A stretch of 10,109 bases of DNA, from assembly GCA_010024525.1 (NCBI GenBank), contig RGGS01000027.1, positions 1 through 10,109 of the forward strand. The letters run 5' to 3'. Every line of letters starts with the position of its first letter. The first letter of the stretch is position 1. Below, piece after piece: positions 1 through 6,297 of this stretch. A model generated the notes under the pieces. That model saw nothing but the letters and a program-made list of their open reading frames with translations, was not told where the DNA came from and ran no database searches. Source of the stretch: Verrucomicrobiota bacterium (GTDB lineage Bacteria; Verrucomicrobiota; Verrucomicrobiia; Methylacidiphilales; Verrucolacustridaceae). A program made the translations under genes and the position numbers.

Positions 1-1
1 C

Positions 2-97
2 TCCAATCTTTTCGGCATCACCTGCGTCGCGTTGGTGAAGATATTCCACGTCCGTGCCTTGAAACAACGCCTGCTTCTTCCTCCCACCAAGTCCTGA
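2..97 (+). CDS. C-terminal tail of an upstream gene, partial at left edge (tentative)
   Basis: An open frame entering from the left edge ends with TGA at 95-97 and encodes about 31 residues. They begin SNLFGITCVALVKIF, a hydrophobic stretch, followed by a basic tail ending PPTKS, which looks like the last membrane segment and cytosolic end of an integral membrane protein. About 70 percent of third codon positions are G or C, as expected for a coding frame here. The competing frame 1 (open to TGA 136-138) has clearly lower third-position GC. That frame would overlap the next start as GTGA, so it is not fully excluded. The family cannot be recognised from this fragment. The gap to the next gene is 37 nt, suggesting possible co-transcription. 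Confidence 0.35.
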   Translation, partial: SNLFGITCVALVKIFHVRALKQRLLLPPTKS

Positions 98-134
98 CTC
101 CTGCCTTGCGGACTTATGTCATCCGCCTCCCTCC

Positions 135-1472
135 GTGAATAAAACCCTTCTCCTGATTCTCTGCGACTTTTTGTTGCTGAATCTTTTGGCCCTGACCCGC
201 TGGGACAAAAATGAATTACCCGCCTCACCCGCACCGCTTGCCAGCCAGTCGGTCACTGCCAAGGACGATGTCGTCTCGGCCCTGCGACTCAGCCTGGAGG
301 AAGAACGCGCCAACCGGGAAAAGTTGGCCCGGGATTTGGCCACCACCCGGGATGAGTCCAAAACCCGCGCCACGATCCTGGATCAAGCCCGTGCCCGCAC
401 GGTTGAACTTTCCGAACGCCTACAAAAGACCGAACAGGAGTCACTTCGATTAGCCCAGCAGGCGGGCATCGATTCCGAGCGATCCCGCGCCAGCCTGGAA
501 TCCGCCCAAGCCGAAGCCGCCGCCCTGCGCCAAGCCCAAGAAAAGCTTCGGGCAGAATCGGAATCCCTGCGTTCCCAGCTGGCCTCGGCCACCCTGACCG
601 CTCGCACAGCCGAGGAACGGGCCCGGGTGACAGAGACCTCCCTACGCACGGCTGAGGAGGAGAAGAAAAAGCTGCTGGAACAAAACCAGTCCTTGTCCAA
701 AGGGGTCACTCAGCTTGCTGAAAAATCGGGGGAAATGACCAAGGAAATACGCGATTTCCGTCCTGTGGCTCCCAACTCCCTTTATGCCGATTATCTAACC
801 CGAAGAGCGACCGTCCTTCTTTACACCGAGCGCACCTCGGCCCAAGGCTCCGGAACCAAACAGAGAGAGTCCAAATCCATCCTCTTAACCGATGGAAGTC
901 GCACCGCCGCCCTTCTGCTTCTCGACCAGACCCCGCTGGGCTTGGGAGATGCCGGCGGAAGCTGGAACTCCCTCAGCGGATCCCTGACTCTTCCCCCTCC
1001 TGTGAACTTTCCTAAACCGATTGATGTGTTGCAGACCCTGAAACAGGGGGATCCCAGATTTCTGTTGATTCCTGTGGGGGCAGTCGAGGGGGAACGGATC
1101 GCCTCGTCCACGTATCGGATCGCCACAGACCCCTTCCGCTTTTCCCGGGCTCTTCTCATTTCGCCCCAGGGATCCGGATACGGGGAGTGCACCTTTCGGC
1201 TCGAACCCGGCCTTCGCGGATATTTGGAGATGGATTCACGCTTCCTCAACCGCTTGCAAGGCGAATACGCCCCTTCGGCGGGAGACCTGGTTTTGACCCT
1301 AACCGGTGAATTCCTTGGTATCATGGTCAACGACCAATACTGCGCCCAGATCACCTCTCTGGAGACCTCCAACTCCATTCCTTGGGACGCCAAAGGAGCC
1401 TCCAAAGGGGTTGGTGAAATTTTGAGCTCGATAAAACGTGGTGTGGGAAATCTGGATTCCAGACTTCGTTGA
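135..1472 (+). CDS. Membrane-anchored coiled-coil protein with beta-rich C-terminal domain (possible degenerate trypsin-like fold)
   Basis: A 445-residue protein of no assigned function. Residues 4-21 form one hydrophobic N-terminal segment ending in TRW, probably an uncleaved signal anchor. A Pro/Ala/Ser linker follows (about 28-40). Residues 45-207 are a long charged Glu/Arg/Ala/Gln-rich region with heptad-like spacing, a clear coiled coil. Residues 215-445 are a compact beta-rich domain. Within it, GSG (238-240), ILLTDG (249-254) and SAGDLVLTLTGEFLGIMV (381-398) are placed like the GSG, ILTNxHV and GNSGGPLxxxxGxxxGI landmarks of chymotrypsin-fold proteases, but the catalytic His and Ser are absent. 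A scaffold or binding role at the inner membrane, facing the periplasm, is an inference. Start is GTG at 135; an in-frame TGA at 60-62 limits extension, and no Shine-Dalgarno is evident. It is followed by phoH after 55 nt, and similar anchors are known in Verrucomicrobiota. Confidence 0.85.
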   Translation: MNKTLLLILCDFLLLNLLALTRWDKNELPASPAPLASQSVTAKDDVVSALRLSLEEERANREKLARDLATTRDESKTRATILDQARARTVELSERLQKTEQESLRLAQQAGIDSERSRASLESAQAEAAALRQAQEKLRAESESLRSQLASATLTARTAEERARVTETSLRTAEEEKKKLLEQNQSLSKGVTQLAEKSGEMTKEIRDFRPVAPNSLYADYLTRRATVLLYTERTSAQGSGTKQRESKSILLTDGSRTAALLLLDQTPLGLGDAGGSWNSLSGSLTLPPPVNFPKPIDVLQTLKQGDPRFLLIPVGAVEGERIASSTYRIATDPFRFSRALLISPQGSGYGECTFRLEPGLRGYLEMDSRFLNRLQGEYAPSAGDLVLTLTGEFLGIMVNDQYCAQITSLETSNSIPWDAKGASKGVGEILSSIKRGVGNLDSRLR

Positions 1473-1527
1473 ACGCGTTAAATCTTGCTTCCCCCTGCCG
1501 CCTGAACCTCTACAAACAGGGAGCCCC

Positions 1528-2502
1528 TTGAGCGCCGAAACCCTCACCTTCGAAAACGCCCACGCCCTTTCCGAGCTTTACAACGCCGACGAGTCCCTCC
1601 TGCGGGAAACCGAAAAGTGCTTGGGAGTCAAAATCACGGCCCGGGATGCCATCCTTAAGATTGACGGCCCCGCACAAGGAGTAGCCTCGACCCAGGAACT
1701 CTTCCGACAACTCCACTTGGCCCACCAGCACGGAATGCGGGTCCGCCGTCACGAATTCCTCTACGCCTTGCGGGCGGTCCAGCGGGGGGAGGGCAAGGAC
1801 CTTGAGAGTATCTGGTCCTGCCGCATTCAGGTTTCCCCCAAAAAACCGGTCATTCTTCCCAAAACCTTCATGCAAAAAGCTTACGTCGATTCGATTCGAA
1901 AAAACGACCTGGTCTTTGGCTTGGGCTCCGCCGGCACCGGGAAAACCTACCTCGCCATGGCCATGGCCATCTCCTACCTCAAATCCGACAAGATCAGCCG
2001 CATTATTCTCACCCGGCCCGCGGTCGAGGCCGGCGAAGCGCTTGGTTTTCTTCCCGGGGACCTGCAGGAAAAAATCTTCCCCTACCTACGCCCCCTTTAT
2101 GACGCCTTGTACGACATGCTGGACGTGGAAGAGATTCAAAAGATGATGGACAAGGGAATTTTGGAAATTGCTCCCTTAGCCTACATGCGGGGCCGCACTC
2201 TCACCGGAGCCTTTGTCATTCTCGATGAGGGGCAAAACGCCACCACCGAACAGATGTTCATGTTCCTGACCCGATTGGGTCCGGAATCCAAATGCATCGT
2301 GACGGGGGATCCGACGCAAATCGATCTCCCACATACCCGCAAATCGGGCTTGGTTGAAGCCGTCCAGGCTTTGGCGCCAGTCGAAGGAGTCAGCTTCATC
2401 CGGTTTGAGGACACGGATGTGATCCGGCACGAACTCGTCGGAAAGATTGTCCGCGCTTACAAGGATCACCGCGGGGTTCGTCAGACCAGCCTCACCTTGT
2501 GA
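1528..2502 (+). CDS. phoH: PhoH family ATPase (YbeZ/PhoL type)
   Basis: A cytosolic P-loop ATPase of 324 residues, normal for the YbeZ/PhoL type. Numbered from TTG 1528, the N-terminal domain (about 1-100) has the KH-like pattern of the family. The PhoH ATPase domain follows, with Walker A GSAGTGKT (133-140), the conserved TRPAVEAGEALGFLPGD segment, Walker B FVILDE (229-234) followed by GQN, and sensor-like VTGDPTQID. Family members act in RNA metabolism and ribosome maturation, often with YbeY, which is encoded two genes downstream. The frame is open back to GTG 1438, but TTG 1528 is preferred: it has AGGGAG just upstream (1518-1523), it avoids a 35-nt overlap with the preceding gene, and the product then starts like other PhoH proteins. 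The gene ends in a GTGA overlap with the HD phosphohydrolase gene, implying coupled translation. Direct RNA substrates are not known with certainty for this family. Confidence 0.95.
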   Translation: MSAETLTFENAHALSELYNADESLLRETEKCLGVKITARDAILKIDGPAQGVASTQELFRQLHLAHQHGMRVRRHEFLYALRAVQRGEGKDLESIWSCRIQVSPKKPVILPKTFMQKAYVDSIRKNDLVFGLGSAGTGKTYLAMAMAISYLKSDKISRIILTRPAVEAGEALGFLPGDLQEKIFPYLRPLYDALYDMLDVEEIQKMMDKGILEIAPLAYMRGRTLTGAFVILDEGQNATTEQMFMFLTRLGPESKCIVTGDPTQIDLPHTRKSGLVEAVQALAPVEGVSFIRFEDTDVIRHELVGKIVRAYKDHRGVRQTSLTL

Positions 2503-4052
2503 GCTCCCCAGCGTCTTCCTGCGCGGGGCGCGCCGCCACGGAAAATCGCCTCGAATCCGACCGTCGGATCCGGCTCCTCCTTCTGGCTGTTTCCGGTGCC
2601 TGTGCCTACGGGCTTTCCCTGCTGACCCCGGCTGCTTCCGGTCCTGCCCTTTGGATTGCCCCCGCTTTCTCCACCGTGGTTCTTCCCTTGATCCTCTCGG
2701 TCATTCTTCCCGAGGCCATGCGAAGAAACCGTCTTTTGGCCCTTTTTTATCTCACCTGGATGGGGAATTTTGCTTTCACCCTTCTTTTGTTGGAGATCGC
2801 TCCCCGCTTTTCATTCGGAGCTGGTTCCTATCTGATCCCGCCCGCCATGGCCGCACTTGTGCTCACGACGTTGGTCGGTGCCCGTGCCGGAATCCTGTTG
2901 GTGGTTCTTTTGGGCATGTCGGAGCTTTTCCTTCTCCGGCCGGATGACCGGTATTTGATCGCCACTTTGACCACGGGCCTTTTCGCGGTTCTTTTTTCCC
3001 GTCATATCCATCGTCGCTCGGACCTGCTGCGTGCCGGAGCAGGGATCGGGGTCGTTGCCCTGCTCGCCACCGTCCTCCCTGCCGGATTGAACTTTACCCT
3101 GACCCGGGAGCTGATTGTTGCTGAGGCCATTTCCGCCGCCGCGGTTGGTCTTCTGGGAGCCATCGTGGTGGGGGCTCTGCTCCCGTTGCTGGAGTCGGCC
3201 TTTGACCGAACCACCGATCTTTCCTGGCTTGAATTATCCAGCCAGGACCACCCCATTCTTCGTCGTCTGGCGGTGGAGGCTCCCGGCACCTATCTCCACA
3301 GCGTTCTGGTCGGCCACCTCGCCGAGGCCGCTGCCAGTGCCACCCAACGGGCCAACCCTCGTGCCTGCCGGGCCATGGCGCTTTACCATGATATCGGAAA
3401 ACTGGAAAAGCCGGAGTATTTCACCGAAAACTTCAACCCCTCGGATCCCGATCCCCATGCCAGCCTGGCGCCCACCATGAGTGCCTTGATCATTCTTGCC
3501 CATGTCAAAGATGGGGTGGCCTTGGCCCGGGGACACCGCCTTCCCCGAAGGGTTCGGGAAGCCATCCGGGAACATCACGGGACCGGACTCGTTTGGTTTT
3601 TTTACCAAAGGGCTCTGCAGCAGGAAAAAGATGCAAGGACGGGCGGAAAAATCCTGCGTTTGCGCGATGAGGACATTCCCGGAGTGGATGAGTCCTCATT
3701 CCGCTATTCCGGCCCGATCCCCCAATCCCCTGAAACTGCCCTGCTTTCCTTGGCCGATGCCGTCGAGTCAGCCTCCCGAGCGCTGGAAAAACCACATCCT
3801 GGTGACGCCCACCGGCTCGTGGACAAGATTTTCCAGGACCGCGAAAGAGAAGGACATTGGGCTGGTTGCGGACTGAATCCGACCGAATGGGCCAAAGCCC
3901 GCCATGCCCTGACCCAAGCCTTGGAAAACATCCTCCGACCAAGAATCCGCTACCCTCAGGACCGACGTGCCAAAAACAAAACCCACCCTCCAATGGAGCA
4001 ATCGGCAACGCCGCCACCGGCTGAACCTCGCATTCTTCCGTCAAAAGGTTGA
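2499..4052 (+). CDS. 7TM-HD phosphohydrolase, PgpH-like (probable c-di-AMP phosphodiesterase), short form
   Basis: A 517-residue integral membrane protein with a cytosolic HD domain, related to the PgpH/YqfF family that hydrolyses cyclic di-AMP. Hydrophobic segments lie near residues 25-43, 52-71, 79-99, 108-128, 129-147, 152-168, 179-197 and 207-231. The HD domain follows (about 250-485) with all metal and catalytic residues visible: H267, H297-D298 in YHDIGK, H335 in AHVKDG, H359-H360 in REHHGT and D420 in LADAVESA. The family signature FRYSGPIPQSPETA is at 401-414. Usual PgpH proteins are 700-800 residues and carry an extracellular 7TMR-HDED domain near the N-terminus; it is absent here. 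The GTG start overlaps the phoH stop (GTGA). The last 29 codons overlap ybeY and give a low-complexity tail. The phoH - HD - ybeY order is conserved in many bacteria. Activity on c-di-AMP is inferred from family membership. Confidence 0.92.
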   Translation: MSSPASSCAGRAATENRLESDRRIRLLLLAVSGACAYGLSLLTPAASGPALWIAPAFSTVVLPLILSVILPEAMRRNRLLALFYLTWMGNFAFTLLLLEIAPRFSFGAGSYLIPPAMAALVLTTLVGARAGILLVVLLGMSELFLLRPDDRYLIATLTTGLFAVLFSRHIHRRSDLLRAGAGIGVVALLATVLPAGLNFTLTRELIVAEAISAAAVGLLGAIVVGALLPLLESAFDRTTDLSWLELSSQDHPILRRLAVEAPGTYLHSVLVGHLAEAAASATQRANPRACRAMALYHDIGKLEKPEYFTENFNPSDPDPHASLAPTMSALIILAHVKDGVALARGHRLPRRVREAIREHHGTGLVWFFYQRALQQEKDARTGGKILRLRDEDIPGVDESSFRYSGPIPQSPETALLSLADAVESASRALEKPHPGDAHRLVDKIFQDREREGHWAGCGLNPTEWAKARHALTQALENILRPRIRYPQDRRAKNKTHPPMEQSATPPPAEPRILPSKG

Positions 4053-4401
4053 GCGCGCATTGCAGCGCCTGCCCTCGGAACGAATCGACCGACTCCCTCC
4101 CGCACTGCTGTTAGTCTTTGTCGGGGCCTCCGAAAGCTCCCGGCTCCATCTTCGTTTTTTGGGCGATCCAACCCCCGCCGATGTGCTTGCATTCCCTCAC
4201 GGCGAGATTGTTGTCTGCCCCGCCGTGGCCGCCGCGCTTTGTAAGGGACATCAACTCAGCTTTCAGGACGAGCTCCTCACGTATCTTCTGCATGGGATTC
4301 TCCACCTTGCCGGCTACCGCGATTCCCACCGCTCTGGCGCGCTCTCCATGCGAAGGATACAATGCCGGTTGAGAAAGCTTCCGAAGAAAATTGGGTGTTA
4401 G
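3967..4401 (+). CDS. ybeY: YbeY endoribonuclease (rRNA maturation factor)
   Basis: A 144-residue zinc-dependent single-strand endoribonuclease; the family acts in 16S rRNA 3'-end maturation and ribosome quality control. Family marks are the N-terminal SNRQRR, the TPADVLAFP motif (69-77) followed by GEIVV, and the metal-binding HGILHLAGY (109-117). H109 and H113 match the first two zinc ligands. The third His of the usual GYDH is replaced: here the sequence runs GYRDSH, placing D119 at the third-ligand position and H121 two residues later. The start is GTG 3967, supported by AGGA at 3958-3961 and by the conserved NRQ motif, which lies inside the overlap with the upstream gene. The 86-nt overlap suggests coupled translation. 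It is the last gene of the + strand block. Confidence 0.93.
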   Translation: MPKTKPTLQWSNRQRRHRLNLAFFRQKVERALQRLPSERIDRLPPALLLVFVGASESSRLHLRFLGDPTPADVLAFPHGEIVVCPAVAAALCKGHQLSFQDELLTYLLHGILHLAGYRDSHRSGALSMRRIQCRLRKLPKKIGC

Positions 4402-4426
4402 CGTTCCGTGTCGCCAAAAAGAACGC
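4401..4426 (+). terminator. Possible weak hairpin at the end of the ybeY operon
   Basis: GCGTTC (4401-4406) and GAACGC (4421-4426) form a perfect 6-bp stem with a 14-nt loop directly at the ybeY stop codon, in the 77-nt gap between two convergent genes. There is no T-tract after it on either strand and the loop is long, so intrinsic termination is doubtful. The position is the only reason to list it. Confidence 0.2.
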
Positions 4427-4478
4427 GTCGACATGCCAGCGAGGCACATTCCCCGCCCCTCGGCACCTCGGCTTGAGG

Positions 4479-5255
4479 TTAATGGTCCTGAAGCTGGGAA
4501 ATCTGCCGGAACGGATCAGCAGAGAGCCGGGTGCTTCCACAGAAAGGTCGCTCGAAAATCAGAATCAACCCCACAATCATGCCGAGTGAACCATAGTAGC
4601 CGCCCAACGTAATCTTGCGGCGACGATTCATCTTGGATTCGGTCGTCATCAAACACTCCAGAAACATCATCAGAACAATCACAATCCAGAAGAGCGGTGC
4701 CGTGGAACTCTGCGCTTTCAGCAGCCTCCCTTGGCGCAAATCCTCTAACTGGTTTAACCCGGCCCAAATATCGATCCCTTCAACCTCCCTGCCACTCATG
4801 GCTCGCGACTTCACCATCTGACGCAATTCCAACAAAACCTTGTCCGCCCGTGAGGAGAGTTTTGGAGGCTCGGCACCAAGGGTTTCCCACTCATCTTCCG
4901 CAATCAACCGGGAATACTCCCGCAACAATACGCGTTCCTGCGCTGCCAGCGGAGAGGGGTCGATTTCCAGAATCCGGTGTAATTGCTTGATTTCACCTGC
5001 CTCACGTGCCGCCTCGGCATCCATGCGGACAAACTTCTCCCGCACGTCGTTCAGGGTGAGTGCGAGCAGGAAAACCAGAAAGGCCCGTAGGCCACGCTGG
5101 GTGCGATCCACCAGTCGGGTCTCCGGTTCAGCAACTACCCGACCGAGGATTTTTTGCCCCAGGCCAGACACCACCAATCCCAAAAGCGCAAAAAAGAGGA
5201 AAAAGGCCGCCACAATCAAGAGATCGGGCAAAGTCCAAAGAAAACCCTGAATCAT
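4479..5255 (-). CDS. DUF4239 (bestrophin-like) membrane protein
   Basis: A 258-residue inner-membrane protein of the DUF4239 family, annotated as bestrophin-like; no reaction is established. Hydrophobic segments lie at about 10-31, 56-68, 187-204 and 219-235, in two pairs separated by a soluble helical region. Family marks are the RMDAEAAREAGEI segment (77-89), the REYSRLIAEDEW stretch (112-123), and ERPFCG (235-240) followed by a polar tail. An ion-channel role is suggested only by the distant bestrophin resemblance. The start is ATG 5253-5255 (read on the minus strand) with no clear Shine-Dalgarno. A weak promoter-like pair, TTGCCA and CATAGT 18 nt apart, lies at 5265-5294 just upstream but would give an almost leaderless transcript. 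The gene is 115 nt downstream of the secreted-protein gene on the same strand, so the two may be co-transcribed. Confidence 0.8.
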   Translation of the reverse strand: MIQGFLWTLPDLLIVAAFFLFFALLGLVVSGLGQKILGRVVAEPETRLVDRTQRGLRAFLVFLLALTLNDVREKFVRMDAEAAREAGEIKQLHRILEIDPSPLAAQERVLLREYSRLIAEDEWETLGAEPPKLSSRADKVLLELRQMVKSRAMSGREVEGIDIWAGLNQLEDLRQGRLLKAQSSTAPLFWIVIVLMMFLECLMTTESKMNRRRKITLGGYYGSLGMIVGLILIFERPFCGSTRLSADPFRQISQLQDH

Positions 5256-5370
5256 CGAAGAAACACTATGCGATAGTTGACGTCCTTATGGCAAACTGTC
5301 CGGTGAGATAGGCCTTGATGATCCTTGGCGATTCCCACTCCTCCCCAGACCAAACGCGAATCTTGCATGA

Positions 5371-6243
5371 CTAGCGACCCCGACGGAGCCAGAGATTGGC
5401 CGAATCGGCTTCGGTTGGGTTGACTGCCTTGACGATTCTGGGAATTTCAAAGGTGCGTTCCACCCGGGCATAGATTTCCGAGACGGGATCTCCCTCCTCA
5501 TCCACCAATTCCACCACCATCCTATGCCGACCTTCGGCCAAGCCAGCCAAAGGATAGGGATCCTCCTTCTCCAGAAAGGTCTCCACCCCGTCCATAGTCA
5601 CCTTGACTCTGAAATTCTCTTTTCCCAGCAAGGCGTTGTGGGTGCGGAAATCGAGCCATAACTTTCCTTCGACGTCTGGGTAGGCATGGCCATCCAGCGG
5701 GAGATTGACGGTCAGATAAGGACGTTCCCGCGGTTGGAAGTTGGAAAAATCGCGCCGACGGATAAAGAAGTTCACCCGATCCCAAGCCTCTGGATCCCTG
5801 ATCATTTTACCATTGGGTCGAATGGCATAGGCTCGGAGGGTATGGGCTCCAGGATTCAGCCCCCGCAAAATCACCGGCTTAAGATCATGACCATGCTCTA
5901 TGGGGGATCCATTGTCCAAAATCAGGCACACCCGGTTTCCACCCTCCCCGATGGCATAGTTCTGCAAACGTAGGAACACATCCACCGTCTCCCATGACAT
6001 GGTCTGCTCCTCCTGCGGAGTCTCAATCTTTACCATCACCGGATGCCCCGGGAGGATCGCCGTCCCGGTGTCCGTCTTGGGTTTCTCATGCTTTTCAGCT
6101 TTTCGCACCGGTTCCACATGGGGGTCGGTGGCCGGGACAGAGTCGTCGGATAATTCCGCTTTACGAATAGGCTCTTCCTCGGTTTGGGCCACTGCCAAAG
6201 CGGCACATAGAAACAAACAGCCCAGGGCTTGTCGTTGCACCAT
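5371..6243 (-). CDS. Secreted protein of unknown function with two tandem beta-type repeats
   Basis: A 290-residue protein whose family I do not recognise. Residues 1-19 are a signal peptide (hydrophobic GCLFLCAALAVA, likely cut near AVAQ), so it is exported to the periplasm or outer surface. A charged low-complexity linker (20-60) carries two copies of EP(I/V)RKAE (24-30 and 44-50). Two 44-residue units, 105-148 and 211-254, share the layout DG - about 15 residues - LxGLxxGxH - 10 residues - G, suggesting duplicated immunoglobulin-like beta sandwiches. The second is preceded by a PYLTVNLPLDG strand. No catalytic motif was seen; a structural or binding role is a guess. The start is ATG 6241-6243 with a G-run abutting it and AAGGG further upstream, so ribosome binding is not obvious. 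It is divergent from ogg across a 54-nt gap. Confidence 0.8.
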   Translation of the reverse strand: MVQRQALGCLFLCAALAVAQTEEEPIRKAELSDDSVPATDPHVEPVRKAEKHEKPKTDTGTAILPGHPVMVKIETPQEEQTMSWETVDVFLRLQNYAIGEGGNRVCLILDNGSPIEHGHDLKPVILRGLNPGAHTLRAYAIRPNGKMIRDPEAWDRVNFFIRRRDFSNFQPRERPYLTVNLPLDGHAYPDVEGKLWLDFRTHNALLGKENFRVKVTMDGVETFLEKEDPYPLAGLAEGRHRMVVELVDEEGDPVSEIYARVERTFEIPRIVKAVNPTEADSANLWLRRGR

Positions 6244-6250
6244 CCCCCAA

Positions 6251-6279
6251 TTAACACCCTTTTTACCGGGTCATAAACC
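6251..6279 (+). promoter_or_regulatory. ogg: Possible promoter for ogg in the divergent gap
   Basis: TTAACA (6251-6256, one mismatch from TTGACA) is followed after 17 nt by TAAACC (6274-6279), a poor -10 match. This falls in the 54-nt gap between the secreted-protein gene and ogg. The predicted start of transcription would lie about 12 nt before the ATG, consistent with the lack of a Shine-Dalgarno there. The match is weak and could be chance in an AT-richer gap. Confidence 0.2.
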
Positions 6280-6297
6280 CCTAAACTAAATTTCCCG

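Noticed and set aside
1..138. Frame-1 reading to TGA 136-138, giving a GTGA overlap with the coiled-coil gene
   Set aside because: Third-position GC is clearly lower than in frame 2 and the product looks random; kept only as an alternative.
116..142. Short ATG frame of 8 codons upstream of and overlapping the coiled-coil gene start
   Set aside because: It has no ribosome binding site and no sign of a leader-peptide mechanism.
821..1405. Long antisense open frame inside the coiled-coil protein gene
   Set aside because: Its product has no coherent domain and it mirrors a well-supported coding frame; a GC-rich shadow frame.
1438..1527. 30-residue N-terminal extension of PhoH from GTG 1438
   Set aside because: It overlaps the preceding gene by 35 nt, has no family counterpart, and TTG 1528 has a better ribosome binding site.
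3505..4044. 179-codon minus-strand open frame opposite the HD domain
   Set aside because: It lies wholly antisense to conserved HD motifs and encodes a Gly/Arg/Pro-rich sequence without recognisable features.
4440..4475. CCTCGG direct repeats after ybeY as a possible terminator or repeat element
   Set aside because: Only short repeats with a 4-bp possible stem and no T-tract; nothing beyond chance in GC-rich sequence.
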